A stretch of DNA of 64,000 bases from CANLBN01 sp965230205. Lineage in GTDB: Bacteria > Pseudomonadota > Gammaproteobacteria > Pseudomonadales > Cellvibrionaceae. This document shows positions 34,682 to 44,087 of this stretch, one piece after another (within the stretch, counting starts at the first letter, position 1; each line of letters begins with the position of its first letter). A program made the translations under genes and the position numbers. Location of the stretch: NCBI GenBank assembly GCA_965230205.1, contig OZ245996.1, positions 2,914,001 through 2,978,000 of the forward strand, given 5' to 3'. Under the pieces are notes generated by a model. That model was not told where the DNA came from. It worked only from the letters and a program-made list of their open reading frames with translations, and ran no database searches.

Positions 34682-35317
34682 ATGAAAAGTTATATGGTAT
34701 TGACAATTGCGTGTATCTCGCTTTATGGGTGTGGCGGCGGTAGCTCGGATTCATCAGCTTCGGCCAGCTCTAACACAGAAACGAATAGTAGTTCGTCAAT
34801 TAGTTCAGATAACCAAACAGATTCAAGCTCGAACTCTAGCTTGATTCCTGATTTGCCAGGTGAAGAGCAAGTTATAGCACGGTGTGAAGACCCAAATGAA
34901 CTTGAGCGTTTAATGCTTGAAAGAATTAACGCTGAACGTGCCCAAGGCCGAATGTGTGGTAGTCAATCTTTTCCTGCAGTGAGCCTGCTTACTTGGAATA
35001 CACAACTGGTTAACGCTGCAGATGCACATTCGATGGATATGGCCCGCTTTAACTTCTTTAGCCATACTGGTTCAAATGGTTTGGATGTTGGCAGTCGAGT
35101 TACTGCTGCAGGTTATACTTATAGTGCTGTTGGTGAGAATATTGCGGCAGGTCAGCAGACAATAGATGCGGTGATGGAAGGTTGGTTAGATAGTCCGGGT
35201 CATTGCCGTAATATTATGAATGCGAACTATACAGAGGTCGGTGCATCTTGTGCACGTAACAATGCCGCTGATTTCAGAATTTATTGGACACAGGTATTTG
35301 GTCGAGCAAGAAATTAA
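34682..35317 (+). CDS. CAP/SCP-domain lipoprotein
   Basis: A 211-residue exported protein. Signal peptide with lipobox LYGC, then a Gly/Ser-rich stretch (residues 20-60). A CAP domain (CAP superfamily, as in YkwD) follows, with ERINAERAQGR, the His of AADAHSMDMARFNFFSHTG, the GENIAAGQ motif and the WLDSPGHCRNIMN end. CAP proteins in bacteria are secreted and of mostly unknown function. Four cysteines in the domain suggest disulfides. It is monocistronic, and a hairpin after it serves the opposite strand. Confidence 0.88.
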   Translation: MKSYMVLTIACISLYGCGGGSSDSSASASSNTETNSSSSISSDNQTDSSSNSSLIPDLPGEEQVIARCEDPNELERLMLERINAERAQGRMCGSQSFPAVSLLTWNTQLVNAADAHSMDMARFNFFSHTGSNGLDVGSRVTAAGYTYSAVGENIAAGQQTIDAVMEGWLDSPGHCRNIMNANYTEVGASCARNNAADFRIYWTQVFGRARN

Positions 35318-35330
35318 AAATAACTAAGGA

Positions 35331-35355
35331 TAAAATGGGTGCCTAAATGCACCCA
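35331..35355 (-). terminator. Terminator of argS (minus strand)
   Basis: TGGGTGC and GCACCCA pair over 7 bp with a 6-nt loop. On the minus strand the stem is followed by TTTTA. It lies 36 nt past the argS stop and 18 nt after the CAP gene's stop, so it may stop both directions. Confidence 0.6.
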
Positions 35356-35390
35356 ATAGAAATGTCGATGAGAATAAAGTGTTTTGGTAA

Positions 35391-37139
35391 TTACATTCTT
35401 TCCATCACTTCGATGCCTAGTAGCTCTAAACCCATTTTTAGTATTGTGGCCGTTGCATCACTAAGTTGTAAACGGCTATTTTTTTCTATTGCACTGACGT
35501 TACTTTTTAGTATCGGACATGATTCATAAAAGCGCATATATAAACTCGCTAAGTCATAAAGGTAGGTACACAGTAAATGTGGGTAGGCATCTTTACTGAC
35601 TTGTTCTATTACTTCCGAACTTTGTAATAGTTTGATAGCGAGAGCTTTTTCGTCATTATGTTGAATAATTATTTCGCCCTCTAGTTCTCTGGGTAATAGC
35701 TTGGCTTTACGGAAAATGCTCTGAATTCGAGTGTAGGCATATTGCAGGTAGGGTGCGGTATTGCCTTCAAAGCTAAGCATCGTATCCCAATTGAAAATAT
35801 AATCATTGGTGCGCGTTTTGGATAAATCTGCGTATTTCACGGCGCCGATGCCAATTTTTCGAGAAATGCTATTGCGTTCGATAATATCGAGATTAGGATT
35901 TTTTTCTGTAACGATTTTTTCAGCGCGCTCAATCGCTTCATCTAAAAGGTCTGCTAATTTTACTGTACCGCCTGTACGCGTTTTAAACGGTTTGCCATCG
36001 CTGCCCATCATTGTGCCAAAGGCATGATGTTCCAAACTTATATCGTCATTCACAAACTTGGCCTTACGAGCAATCGCATAGACTTGTTGCATATGCAGTG
36101 ATTGCCTGGCATCGATAAAATACATAAGGCGATCAGCCTTAAGCGTATTGGCTCGATAACGTAAAGCGGCCAGATCTGAGGTGGCGTATAGAAATCCACC
36201 CCCTTGTTTTTGAATAATAACCGGGCTGGGGTTACCATCTTTGTCTGCTAGCTCTTCAAGAAAGACAACAGTAGCTCCTTGGTCTTCTACAGCCAGTTTT
36301 TGCTGTTTTAACTCTTCGACCAGTACTGCTAAATCATCGTTATAAGCACTTTCACCACGGACATCATCTGGCGTTAAGGTGACATTAAGCTTGTCATAAA
36401 TTTCTTGGCTGTGTTTTAACGAGATATTTTTAAAGGCATCCCAAAGTTTCAGCATATTAGCATCGCTAGACTGTAGTTTGACGACGTAATCACGAGCTTT
36501 GTTGGCAAAGTCTTCGGATTCATCAAAGTGCTTTTTAGACTGCTGATAAAACCCTTCTAAATCTTTAAGCGCGAGATCCGCGGGTTCACCATCGGTGAGG
36601 TGTTTTTCCAGCTCAACCAATAACATCCCAAACTGTGTTCCCCAGTCACCGACATGGTTTTGGCGAACCACACTATGACCCTGATATTCCAATATTCGTG
36701 CCAGTGCATCACCAATAATTGTGGAGCGTAAGTGGCCTACATGCATTTCTTTGGCGAGATTAGGTGCTGAATAATCAATGACGATTGTTTGTGGGGATTC
36801 AGTTTTAATTGCACTATCAGGCTTTGTTCGTAAGCCGCCGATTTGTTCGGCAAGCCAGTCGTTACTGAGGTGGATATTAATGAAGCCTGGCCCTGCAATT
36901 TCAGTTTTTTCAGCAATGTCGTCAAGTTCTACATTATCAATAATCGCCTGAGCGATTTCTCTTGGGTTTTTCCCTATGGCTTTGGCTGCTCCCATAGCAC
37001 CATTGGCCTGGTAGTCGCCAAAGCCTGCTTTTTTACTAGGAGCAATATGAGGCTGGCAATCAGCAGGTATTCCAGCAGCTTGCATCGCTGTATGAAAACG
37101 GGTGGACAGCAGGTTTTTAATTGATTGTTGTGTGCTCAT
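35391..37139 (-). CDS. argS: Arginyl-tRNA synthetase
   Basis: A 582-residue class I synthetase charging tRNA-Arg. The HIGH-type motif is HVGHLRSTIIGDAL, preceded by VIDYSAPNLAKEMHVG. Like many ArgS it lacks a canonical KMSKS, and GKPFKTRTGGTVKL stands in its place. The C-terminal anticodon-binding domain ends near LLGIEVMERM. Length matches E. coli (577). Confidence 0.97.
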   Translation of the reverse strand: MSTQQSIKNLLSTRFHTAMQAAGIPADCQPHIAPSKKAGFGDYQANGAMGAAKAIGKNPREIAQAIIDNVELDDIAEKTEIAGPGFINIHLSNDWLAEQIGGLRTKPDSAIKTESPQTIVIDYSAPNLAKEMHVGHLRSTIIGDALARILEYQGHSVVRQNHVGDWGTQFGMLLVELEKHLTDGEPADLALKDLEGFYQQSKKHFDESEDFANKARDYVVKLQSSDANMLKLWDAFKNISLKHSQEIYDKLNVTLTPDDVRGESAYNDDLAVLVEELKQQKLAVEDQGATVVFLEELADKDGNPSPVIIQKQGGGFLYATSDLAALRYRANTLKADRLMYFIDARQSLHMQQVYAIARKAKFVNDDISLEHHAFGTMMGSDGKPFKTRTGGTVKLADLLDEAIERAEKIVTEKNPNLDIIERNSISRKIGIGAVKYADLSKTRTNDYIFNWDTMLSFEGNTAPYLQYAYTRIQSIFRKAKLLPRELEGEIIIQHNDEKALAIKLLQSSEVIEQVSKDAYPHLLCTYLYDLASLYMRFYESCPILKSNVSAIEKNSRLQLSDATATILKMGLELLGIEVMERM

Positions 37140-37256
37140 GAATAGGGGGCTTTTAGGTCATAAAATTAAGGTAAGAATAAGGCGGCCATTTTATCTATGT
37201 GTCAGGTACAATGCTAGTGGGAGCTTCCTTAAGTATTATCAAACTGGTGCAATGTA

Positions 37257-37442
37257 ATGGGTGATGTACTTCAATTTAAAAAGAAAACTGCTTGGCAAAA
37301 GCATAAGGGCAAAAGTCTGTGTCGAGATGGCTTTCATAAGTGGAAAGTGGTTGCGAATCAGCAATTTGATGTAAAGCAAGGCAAATTAGTCACTAAATAC
37401 AAATGCGAACGCTGTGGTAAGGAAAAACTTGAGTTACTGTAG
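37257..37442 (+). CDS. Small cysteine-containing protein, possible zinc binder
   Basis: A 61-residue basic protein with one early Cys and His (LCRDGFHKW) and a C-terminal CERCGK knuckle. This Cys/His...C-x2-C layout resembles a zinc ribbon. The start has no good ribosome site but the gene is well bounded, 46 bp before rluA. Similar small proteins are common near rluA/argS in related bacteria, as far as I recall. Function unknown. Confidence 0.6.
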   Translation: MGDVLQFKKKTAWQKHKGKSLCRDGFHKWKVVANQQFDVKQGKLVTKYKCERCGKEKLELL

Positions 37443-37487
37443 TCATTGCTTTGTATATGTTGCATAAGTAGAGTTTGAGTTATTTGA

Positions 37488-38114
37488 ATGATCCCGATTC
37501 TTTATCAAGATGATCATCTGTTGGTTGTCGATAAACCGCACGACCTATTAACAACCCCAGGCAGAGGGCCTGATAAGCAGGATTGCTTGATTAGCCGTAT
37601 TCTTGTTGATTATCCCAATGCTCGAATTATTCACCGTTTAGACATGGCAACATCGGGTATTGTTATTCTCGCTTTAAATTATGCGGCGCAAGTGGCCATG
37701 GGGAAACTATTTGAGCAACGCTTGGTTGAAAAAGTTTATATTGCTGTTGTACAAGGGCAGTTAGCTGAACCCGAAGGCGAAGTAAATTTGCCATTGATTT
37801 GCGATTGGGTTAATCGCCCCCGGCAAAAAGTATGCTTTGAGACAGGGAAAGCGGCCTATACCAGATATACTTGCTTGCAGTACGACAGGGCTAATCATTG
37901 CACGCGAGTCAAGCTTGAGCCAAAAACAGGGCGTTCACATCAACTTCGAGTTCATATGATGGCTCAGGGCAGTCCTATATTAGGCGACTATTTCTATGCT
38001 TCTGAGGAGGCTATGAAAAAAAGTGATCGATTATTGTTACATGCCCACCAAATTAGCTTTATAAACCCACTTACCCAGCAACCTTTGTTGATTGAATCGA
38101 CAGTGCCTTTTTAG
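37488..38114 (+). CDS. rluA: Dual-specificity pseudouridine synthase RluA
   Basis: A 208-residue enzyme that isomerises U746 of 23S rRNA and U32 of certain tRNAs. Catalytic Asp lies in RIHRLDMATSGIV. RluA-specific features are LPLICDWVNRPRQKVCFETGKAA and PKTGRSHQLRVHM. No S4 domain, consistent with RluA rather than RluC or RluD. Confidence 0.96.
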   Translation: MIPILYQDDHLLVVDKPHDLLTTPGRGPDKQDCLISRILVDYPNARIIHRLDMATSGIVILALNYAAQVAMGKLFEQRLVEKVYIAVVQGQLAEPEGEVNLPLICDWVNRPRQKVCFETGKAAYTRYTCLQYDRANHCTRVKLEPKTGRSHQLRVHMMAQGSPILGDYFYASEEAMKKSDRLLLHAHQISFINPLTQQPLLIESTVPF

Positions 38115-38184
38115 TGGCTCTTTTAGTAAGTCTAGTGAGTAGGCAATGATTGTCCACGAATACATGAAAACTTGCGTTATATTC

Positions 38185-38193
38185 TGCTAGAAT
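38185..38193 (+). promoter_or_regulatory. Extended -10 promoter upstream of rapA
   Basis: TGCTAGAAT is an extended -10 (TGn plus TAGAAT); TGAAAA 17 bp further up is a weak -35. A leader of about 45 nt would precede the rapA ATG. Confidence 0.4.
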
Positions 38194-38243
38194 GCGCGCC
38201 TCTTAAGATTACTAATCAGTACCAGTTACCTCGAATTTATAAT

Positions 38244-40910
38244 ATGATACAAAACCCACAAATTGGCCAACGTTGGTTGGTTGATACTGATGCTTCTCTT
38301 GGCCTCGGAATGATTATCGAGTGTGAAGGGCGTCGCTTGACCCTTGAATTTCCCGCCACGGGTGACATTCGTCACTATGCTATTAAAAATGCACCATTAA
38401 CCCGTGCAGTGTTTGCAGAGGGAGACACCATTGAAATTGATGATGGTAGTAGTCATCAGGTAGCTCGGGTTGAGACTATTAACGATTTATTAATCTATAT
38501 TAATCAGGATGGAGACCCGATTCCTGAAAGCCGGTTGGCGGCAAGCATCCAGCTTAACCACCCATTAAAGCGTCTATTGGCGGCTCAATTAGATAAGCCA
38601 GATTGGTTTGATGTACGTAAACAGTTAGCGGAAGGTTATCAGCATTGGTTGCGCTCAGACGTAATCGGCCTTATGGGTGCCCGTATCAGCTTAACACCTC
38701 ATCAATTGTATGTTGCTCAATCAGCCACTAGTCGTTCACCGGTTCGGATTTTATTAGCCGATGAAGTGGGTTTGGGGAAAACGATAGAAGCGGGTTTGAT
38801 TTTACAGCGACTGCAATTACAGAATATTGTAGGGCGAACATTAATCTTGGTGCCAGAGGCATTGTGTGTGCAGTGGTTCGTTGAAATGCTGAGATGCTTT
38901 TCTATCTACAGTAGCTTGGTTGATGAAGAAACTGACCTGAATGATACCCGTGTCTTTATTGCTCCCCATCATTTCTTAGACGACGATAAGGCCCATGAAG
39001 CCGACCCATGGGATATGGTGATTGTCGATGAAGCTCATCATTTCGATCTTGTAGAAGCAAATGTAGCGGGCAATCAATTAAGAAAACTATCTGACCACAC
39101 AACTCACCTATTATTACTATCAGCAACACCGGAACGTCTAGGTTTAGAAAGCCATTTTTCTCGATTACAGTTGATTGATAGTGAAAAATTTCATGATTTT
39201 ACCGAATTCCAACGCGAGTATGACAGTTATCAATCTTTAGCGACGGACTTACAAGCATTGCTTGATAATAGTGATGGGGATGATGCCGATAAATCTGTGA
39301 CAGAAGATCAGCTCGTTCAATTGCATAAGCACTTTTCATTTGATATTGATGCTTCAATGACTAAAGCATCAGTAATGGAATTACTCTTGGACAGTTATGG
39401 TACAGGGCGTATGGTTTATCGCAATACACGCCATGCCGTTGCTGGTTTCCCAAAGCGAAAATTAGTTCAGCATACGATTAATGGCGAAGAGGAAAAACTG
39501 GCCTGGTTAACCTCTTTTGTTAAGCAATACCATAATGAAAAACTATTGCTTATCACTCACGACAAGGGTGATGTGCTAATGATTAAAGAGTGGTTGTATC
39601 GGAAGACTGGTATTGATTGCCCTGTTTTCCATGAAGATATGACGCTGATTGAACGAGATCGTGCGGCAGCTTACTTTGCTGATGCAGAAGACGGAGCGCC
39701 GTTATTGCTGTGTTCTGAAATTGGTAGTGAAGGTCGAAATTTCCAGTTTTGCCATCGTTTAGTCTGTTGGGACTTGCCTGAACACCCCGATGTATTAGAG
39801 CAGCGGATTGGTCGTTTAGACCGAATAGGACAAACTCAAGATATCGAAATTCATGTATGTGTGGAATCGGACGAAGCTGCACAGCGATTGCATTGGTTCC
39901 ATGATGTCTTAGCTTCTATTGAACAAATTAATCCAGCAGCGGGTGTTATTCATGATGAGTGGTATAAAAAATATTGTGATAACCCAACAAAAGTAGAAAA
40001 AGAAGCCGTTGCCCAATTAACTGAATTATTGCAGCAATTGGAGCAGGGGAGAGACCGTTTATTAGAAATGAATAGTTGTCGACAACCTGACGCGAATACT
40101 TTAGTGGAGAAAATTAAAACAGAAGAAATTGATAATCATCCGCAAGAATTACTGGAAAGTATTGTAGACGTATTAAATTTACACTATGAGCAGTTAGACA
40201 ATACACGTTTTCGTCTTGTGCCATCCGATCAGATGTTGGTGCCAATGATTCCAGGTATACCATTGGAAGGGTGTGAAATCACCTTTGATCGAGCAACAGC
40301 AACTTCACGAGAAGATATTGAGTTTATTACTTGGGATCATCCACTGATGCAAGGTTTGGCAGAGATGATCGATTTATCTGATCTCGGTGTTGCCAGTGTC
40401 GGTCTGTTGCCGAATAAAAGCCTAAAGCCTGGGATGTTATTCGCAGAAGTTCTTTTTTCTTTATCGGTTCAATCTTCACATAAACAACAAATCCAACCTT
40501 ACTTAACACAATCGGGTTTGCGAGTGGTTGTGACTGCTAATAATGCAGCGAATATTAGTGGTGCATTGCCCTCTGAGCAATTAAGTCAATTGATTGAAAC
40601 CGCAGGAAAGCCAATTCGTAAAGCTGTTGTCAGTGATTATCGGGCGCATATTTCAGAGTTAACTGAACAAGCGGAAAAATTAGCGGTTAAAGAAACGTCA
40701 GAAATTATTCAGGCATCGTTAAAACAGCTTAATGAGCGTTCAACGCTTGAAGTGGCAAGGATGAAACAACTACAGCAGCGTAACTCAACAATAACCGATA
40801 GTGATATTGATATTCTGCAACAGCATTATTCGGATGTGGCTCAGGCTTTAAAGGTCTCATGTAAGCCAGTTGTTAGTGCTATTCGATTGTTAGTGACTTA
40901 TAAGCCTTAA
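38244..40910 (+). CDS. rapA: RNA polymerase-associated ATPase RapA
   Basis: A Swi2/Snf2 ATPase that recycles RNA polymerase after termination. ATG 38244 gives 888 residues and begins QNPQIGQRWLVDTDASLGLG, the expected Tudor-like start. An upstream extension to 38172 would run through the promoter. Helicase motifs are ADEVGLGKTIEAG, IVDEAHH, LLLSATPERLG and the C-terminal RIGRLDRIGQTQDI. The C-terminal domain follows. Length is a little below E. coli (968). Confidence 0.95.
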   Translation: MIQNPQIGQRWLVDTDASLGLGMIIECEGRRLTLEFPATGDIRHYAIKNAPLTRAVFAEGDTIEIDDGSSHQVARVETINDLLIYINQDGDPIPESRLAASIQLNHPLKRLLAAQLDKPDWFDVRKQLAEGYQHWLRSDVIGLMGARISLTPHQLYVAQSATSRSPVRILLADEVGLGKTIEAGLILQRLQLQNIVGRTLILVPEALCVQWFVEMLRCFSIYSSLVDEETDLNDTRVFIAPHHFLDDDKAHEADPWDMVIVDEAHHFDLVEANVAGNQLRKLSDHTTHLLLLSATPERLGLESHFSRLQLIDSEKFHDFTEFQREYDSYQSLATDLQALLDNSDGDDADKSVTEDQLVQLHKHFSFDIDASMTKASVMELLLDSYGTGRMVYRNTRHAVAGFPKRKLVQHTINGEEEKLAWLTSFVKQYHNEKLLLITHDKGDVLMIKEWLYRKTGIDCPVFHEDMTLIERDRAAAYFADAEDGAPLLLCSEIGSEGRNFQFCHRLVCWDLPEHPDVLEQRIGRLDRIGQTQDIEIHVCVESDEAAQRLHWFHDVLASIEQINPAAGVIHDEWYKKYCDNPTKVEKEAVAQLTELLQQLEQGRDRLLEMNSCRQPDANTLVEKIKTEEIDNHPQELLESIVDVLNLHYEQLDNTRFRLVPSDQMLVPMIPGIPLEGCEITFDRATATSREDIEFITWDHPLMQGLAEMIDLSDLGVASVGLLPNKSLKPGMLFAEVLFSLSVQSSHKQQIQPYLTQSGLRVVVTANNAANISGALPSEQLSQLIETAGKPIRKAVVSDYRAHISELTEQAEKLAVKETSEIIQASLKQLNERSTLEVARMKQLQQRNSTITDSDIDILQQHYSDVAQALKVSCKPVVSAIRLLVTYKP

Positions 40911-41321
40911 ACCAATTCTATATAAATTCCTCTAAGTTTATCTCTCATAATCAACCCTAAATGGTAAAGAAATAATATTAACCTTTACTATTTGGGGGCT
41001 TGCTTTTCTTATTTAATGTTTTAATACGTGAATTATTAATACTTTTTATAAATAGAATTATCGATTTTTTTTATAGGTAAAATGACTAATATTTTTGATA
41101 AATGAGCCGTGTGTTATTGCTAATTGTTTTAATGGGTTTTTTATTAAAAAAATAATTATTATTTTCATTTTTTGAGTGATGTTGATTGATGTCAAGCTTC
41201 TCTAAATGCATAACTTTTAGACTATGGTCGGTATTAATTGTCCGCTGACTATTATAGAATGCAGCCGCTTTTTACTCCTCTTGCTTTACTTTTTGTTTAA
41301 AATTTTGGAAGAATTCACTGA
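40911..41321. other. AT-rich intergenic region upstream of nhaD
   Basis: A 411-bp stretch with no credible gene, very A/T-rich in the middle (about 41020-41160). It contains a 15-bp hairpin near the rapA end and a TATTATAGAAT (-10 TAGAAT at 41255-41260) about 60 bp before the nhaD start, with a poor -35. The long AT-rich leader could hold regulatory sites for the antiporter, but no known riboswitch was recognised. Confidence 0.5.
40955..40997 (+). terminator. Long hairpin after rapA
   Basis: CCCTAAATGGTAAAG (40955-40969) and CTTTACTATTTGGGG (40983-40997) pair over 15 positions with two wobbles and a 13-nt loop. GCTTGCTTTTCTTA follows. A rapA terminator is the simplest reading. Confidence 0.55.
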
Positions 41322-42764
41322 ATGTCTCGCTGTAATTATTCTTTTGTTCTTGGTTTTTTTCTCCTTTTCCTATCACCATTCACATTTGCTTCTGAAATAG
41401 ACGGAAGTCGTATAGACCTTACTGCATCGACAATTGGTTATTTATGTTTGGCGGTTTTTGTACTCGCCTATGTGCTGGTGATTGCAGAAGAACCCTTACG
41501 CTTAAGCAAATCCAAGCCTGTGCTTTTAGCGGCAGGTGTTATATGGATATTGATAGCTATTTATTATGCAAACCATGGGTATGACTCTATTGTTGAAGAT
41601 GCGCTTCGGCATAATTTATTAGAATATTCAGAGCTATTGCTGTTTTTGCTGGTTGCTATGACCTACATTTCTTCACTCGAAGAGAGAAGAATGTTTGATT
41701 GGCTGCGTGTCTGGTTGGTATCTCGTGGTTTAGGGTACCGACAGTTATTTTGGGTGACTGGCGTACTCGCTTTCTTTATTTCTCCAATTGCTGATAATTT
41801 AACAACCGCGTTGGTAATGTGTGCGGTTATTCTTGCAGTCGGTGGTGATAATAAACAATTCACCAGCCTTGCTTGTATTAATATTGTTGTCTCAGCAAAT
41901 GCTGGAGGTGCTTTTAGCCCCTTTGGCGATATTACAACATTGATGGTGTGGCAGAAGGGCTTGGTGCAGTTCACTCAGTTTCTTGATCTGTTTTTGCCTT
42001 CTGTTGTTAATTATATTATTCCCGCTTTTATTATGAGTTTCTTTGTTCCCACTGAAAAGCCAGTATTAGCCGAAGGGGATGATAATGTAGAAATGAAGCG
42101 TGGTGCTAAACGTATTGTTGTATTGTTTTTAGCAACTATCGTAACTGCAATACTTTGCCATACATTACTTCATTTGCCTCCAGTATTTGGCATGATGACG
42201 GGCTTGGCATATTTACAGTTTTTTGGTTATTTCTTGAAAAAGACATTACCAAAATCATTAGAGCGTAAACGTAAAAACTATAAAGATAATCCAGTAAAAC
42301 TACAGAGCCTGAATCATATCGTTCCATTCAATATTTTTAGTCATATTCAACGGGCAGAGTGGGATACCCTGATGTTTTTCTATGGTGTTGTCATGTGTGT
42401 TGGTGGCTTAGGGTTTCTAGGTTATTTAGGCTTAGCCTCTGACGTTATGTACAACCAATGGAATCCTCTTTACGCCAACATTGCAGTGGGGGTGTTGTCT
42501 GCGATAGTCGATAATATTCCAGTGATGTTTGCAGTACTCAGTATGAACCCTGATATGGTACTAGGGCAATGGTTGTTAGTGACGTTGACAGCGGGTGTTG
42601 GGGGCAGTTTGTTATCTATTGGTTCTGCTGCCGGTGTTGCATTGATGGGGCAAGCTCATGGCAAATATACATTTTTTAGCCATTTAAAATGGGCCCCGGT
42701 GATTGCATTAGGTTATATTGCCAGTATCTTATGTCACTTATGGATTAATGGTGATTTGTTTTAA
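41322..42764 (+). CDS. nhaD: Na+/H+ antiporter NhaD
   Basis: A 480-residue ion-transporter-superfamily protein with about 12 membrane helices and an N-terminal signal-like helix ending near FASEI. Conserved polar motifs of NhaD are SPIADNLTTALVM, NAGGAFSPFGDITTLMVWQ and VDNIPVMFAVLSMN. NhaD exports Na+ or Li+ in marine and halophilic gammaproteobacteria. It ends at a bidirectional terminator shared with slyD. Confidence 0.93.
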   Translation: MSRCNYSFVLGFFLLFLSPFTFASEIDGSRIDLTASTIGYLCLAVFVLAYVLVIAEEPLRLSKSKPVLLAAGVIWILIAIYYANHGYDSIVEDALRHNLLEYSELLLFLLVAMTYISSLEERRMFDWLRVWLVSRGLGYRQLFWVTGVLAFFISPIADNLTTALVMCAVILAVGGDNKQFTSLACINIVVSANAGGAFSPFGDITTLMVWQKGLVQFTQFLDLFLPSVVNYIIPAFIMSFFVPTEKPVLAEGDDNVEMKRGAKRIVVLFLATIVTAILCHTLLHLPPVFGMMTGLAYLQFFGYFLKKTLPKSLERKRKNYKDNPVKLQSLNHIVPFNIFSHIQRAEWDTLMFFYGVVMCVGGLGFLGYLGLASDVMYNQWNPLYANIAVGVLSAIVDNIPVMFAVLSMNPDMVLGQWLLVTLTAGVGGSLLSIGSAAGVALMGQAHGKYTFFSHLKWAPVIALGYIASILCHLWINGDLF

Positions 42765-42794
42765 TCACTACTTCTAAACATAAAAGTTAGATAT

Positions 42795-42823
42795 AAAAAA
42801 GGTGCACATAGTGCACCTTTTTT
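42795..42823. terminator. Bidirectional terminator between nhaD and slyD
   Basis: Perfect 7-bp stem GGTGCAC/GTGCACC with loop ATA, six A before and six T after, so it works as an intrinsic terminator on both strands for the convergent genes. Confidence 0.92.
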
Positions 42824-42856
42824 ATTAGTATGGATTTTATTTTTTGCCTAATACGA

Positions 42857-43339
42857 TTACTGATGAGATTCATCTAACCCATGCACATGCCCATGGTTTA
42901 ATTCTTCAGCACTGGCTTCACGAACATCTGTAACTTCTATATCGAAATGTAAGTTTTTACCGGCCAGCGGATGATTGCCATCGACAGTCACAGTATCGCC
43001 TTCCACTTTGGTAACCATTACTACTTGTTGCCCATGTTGAGTTTGTGCATGAAATTCCATGCCTGCTTCAATATTTTCAACGCCAGTAAACATCGATATA
43101 GGGAGGTCTTGCTTTAAATTTTCATCAAGCTCACCATAACCCTCAGCTGGCGGTACAACAACTGATAATTTATCTCCTGCTGATTTTCCTTCTAACTCCT
43201 TCTCTAAGCCAGGAACAATATTGCTTGCGCCATGAAGATAACCTAAAGGCTCTTGCCCTTCTGAGGAATCAATAATCTCTCCTTCATCATTTTTAAGTGT
43301 GTAGTGAAAGCTGGCAACACATTGAGCGGATATTTTCAT
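42857..43339 (-). CDS. slyD: FKBP-type peptidyl-prolyl isomerase (SlyD-like)
   Basis: A 160-residue cis-trans prolyl isomerase and chaperone. The FKBP half-domains flank an inserted flap: SEGQEPLGYLHGASNIVPGL and VVPPAEGYGELD, then the insert with FHAQTQHGQQVVMV. The C-terminal tail is short (HGHVHGLDESHQ), with fewer histidines than the metal-binding tail of E. coli SlyD, so nickel handling may be weak. Confidence 0.9.
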   Translation of the reverse strand: MKISAQCVASFHYTLKNDEGEIIDSSEGQEPLGYLHGASNIVPGLEKELEGKSAGDKLSVVVPPAEGYGELDENLKQDLPISMFTGVENIEAGMEFHAQTQHGQQVVMVTKVEGDTVTVDGNHPLAGKNLHFDIEVTDVREASAEELNHGHVHGLDESHQ

Positions 43340-43373
43340 AGTTTTTCTCAGTCAGTAGTTTTTAATTTTTGTT

Positions 43374-44087
43374 TTATAGGCCTAAAACAGTTTTGCCATC
43401 CATTGTTGCACTGGTAATTTGAATGCTGAACTCTTTTTCATCACCCTTATACTGTTCTAGGCGAGCCAGTAGGTGTTGCCAGTCGCGAGCTAACCAAATA
43501 TAGGTCACACGTTTTTTCTTCGCTCTAACAACTTTTACCTTAGTAGTATCGAGCTTGCCTAATTCAGTTGAAATGACTTCGTTGCCCATAATTTCGAAGC
43601 TGTATTCTTTAATACGGTTCTTATCAGCGATGCGATAAATATAACTGTCTTTTGCTAACAGTAAATCGTGTTGAAGCTGTAATTGAAAGCTGAGTCGATC
43701 TAATACTTTTTCAGTATCAGGTATTATGTAAGTTTTATCTTTGTTAGTACTGATAATTTTTTTATTAGGCCAATCAAAGGTCAGTATCTTTTTCTGTTCT
43801 TTGCCAATTAAGTTGCGTTCATGGGTAAAACGTATTGGTTTAATCTGGTCTTCTTCCCATGTAAATTGTGACGTTTCTGTAAGATTCGCAATTAATGATG
43901 TTGCTGAAAAGTTTAATTCTGCCAGGTTCTCATTAATAGGTTTATATTCTCGAGTGGCAGTAACCGAAAAGCCGTGAATGCTTGCATCATAATTGGCGGA
44001 GAAAAAAGGTAATGGCGTCGGTTTACCCCATGCGGTAAATGTTGCCATCGTTAAGGCTAAAAAAAGTATACTGGATCTAAATGTCAT
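43374..44087 (-). CDS. DUF3108 periplasmic protein
   Basis: I start this gene at ATG 44087, giving 237 residues with a clean signal peptide (TFRSSILFLALTMATFTAWG). A longer frame would add 31 residues antithetical to a signal and inside purN. The rest is beta-rich, with FSANYDASIHGFSVTATREY and later YIWLARDWQHLLARLEQ, matching the DUF3108 family found next to purN in Pseudomonas and relatives. Function unknown. It overlaps the end of purN by 11 bp, so is likely co-transcribed with purM-purN. Confidence 0.85.
   Translation of the reverse strand: MTFRSSILFLALTMATFTAWGKPTPLPFFSANYDASIHGFSVTATREYKPINENLAELNFSATSLIANLTETSQFTWEEDQIKPIRFTHERNLIGKEQKKILTFDWPNKKIISTNKDKTYIIPDTEKVLDRLSFQLQLQHDLLLAKDSYIYRIADKNRIKEYSFEIMGNEVISTELGKLDTTKVKVVRAKKKRVTYIWLARDWQHLLARLEQYKGDEKEFSIQITSATMDGKTVLGL

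Noticed and set aside
40911..41321. A known sodium or nhaA-type riboswitch upstream of nhaD
   Set aside because: I could not recognise any conserved core by eye; the hairpin present is better read as a rapA terminator.
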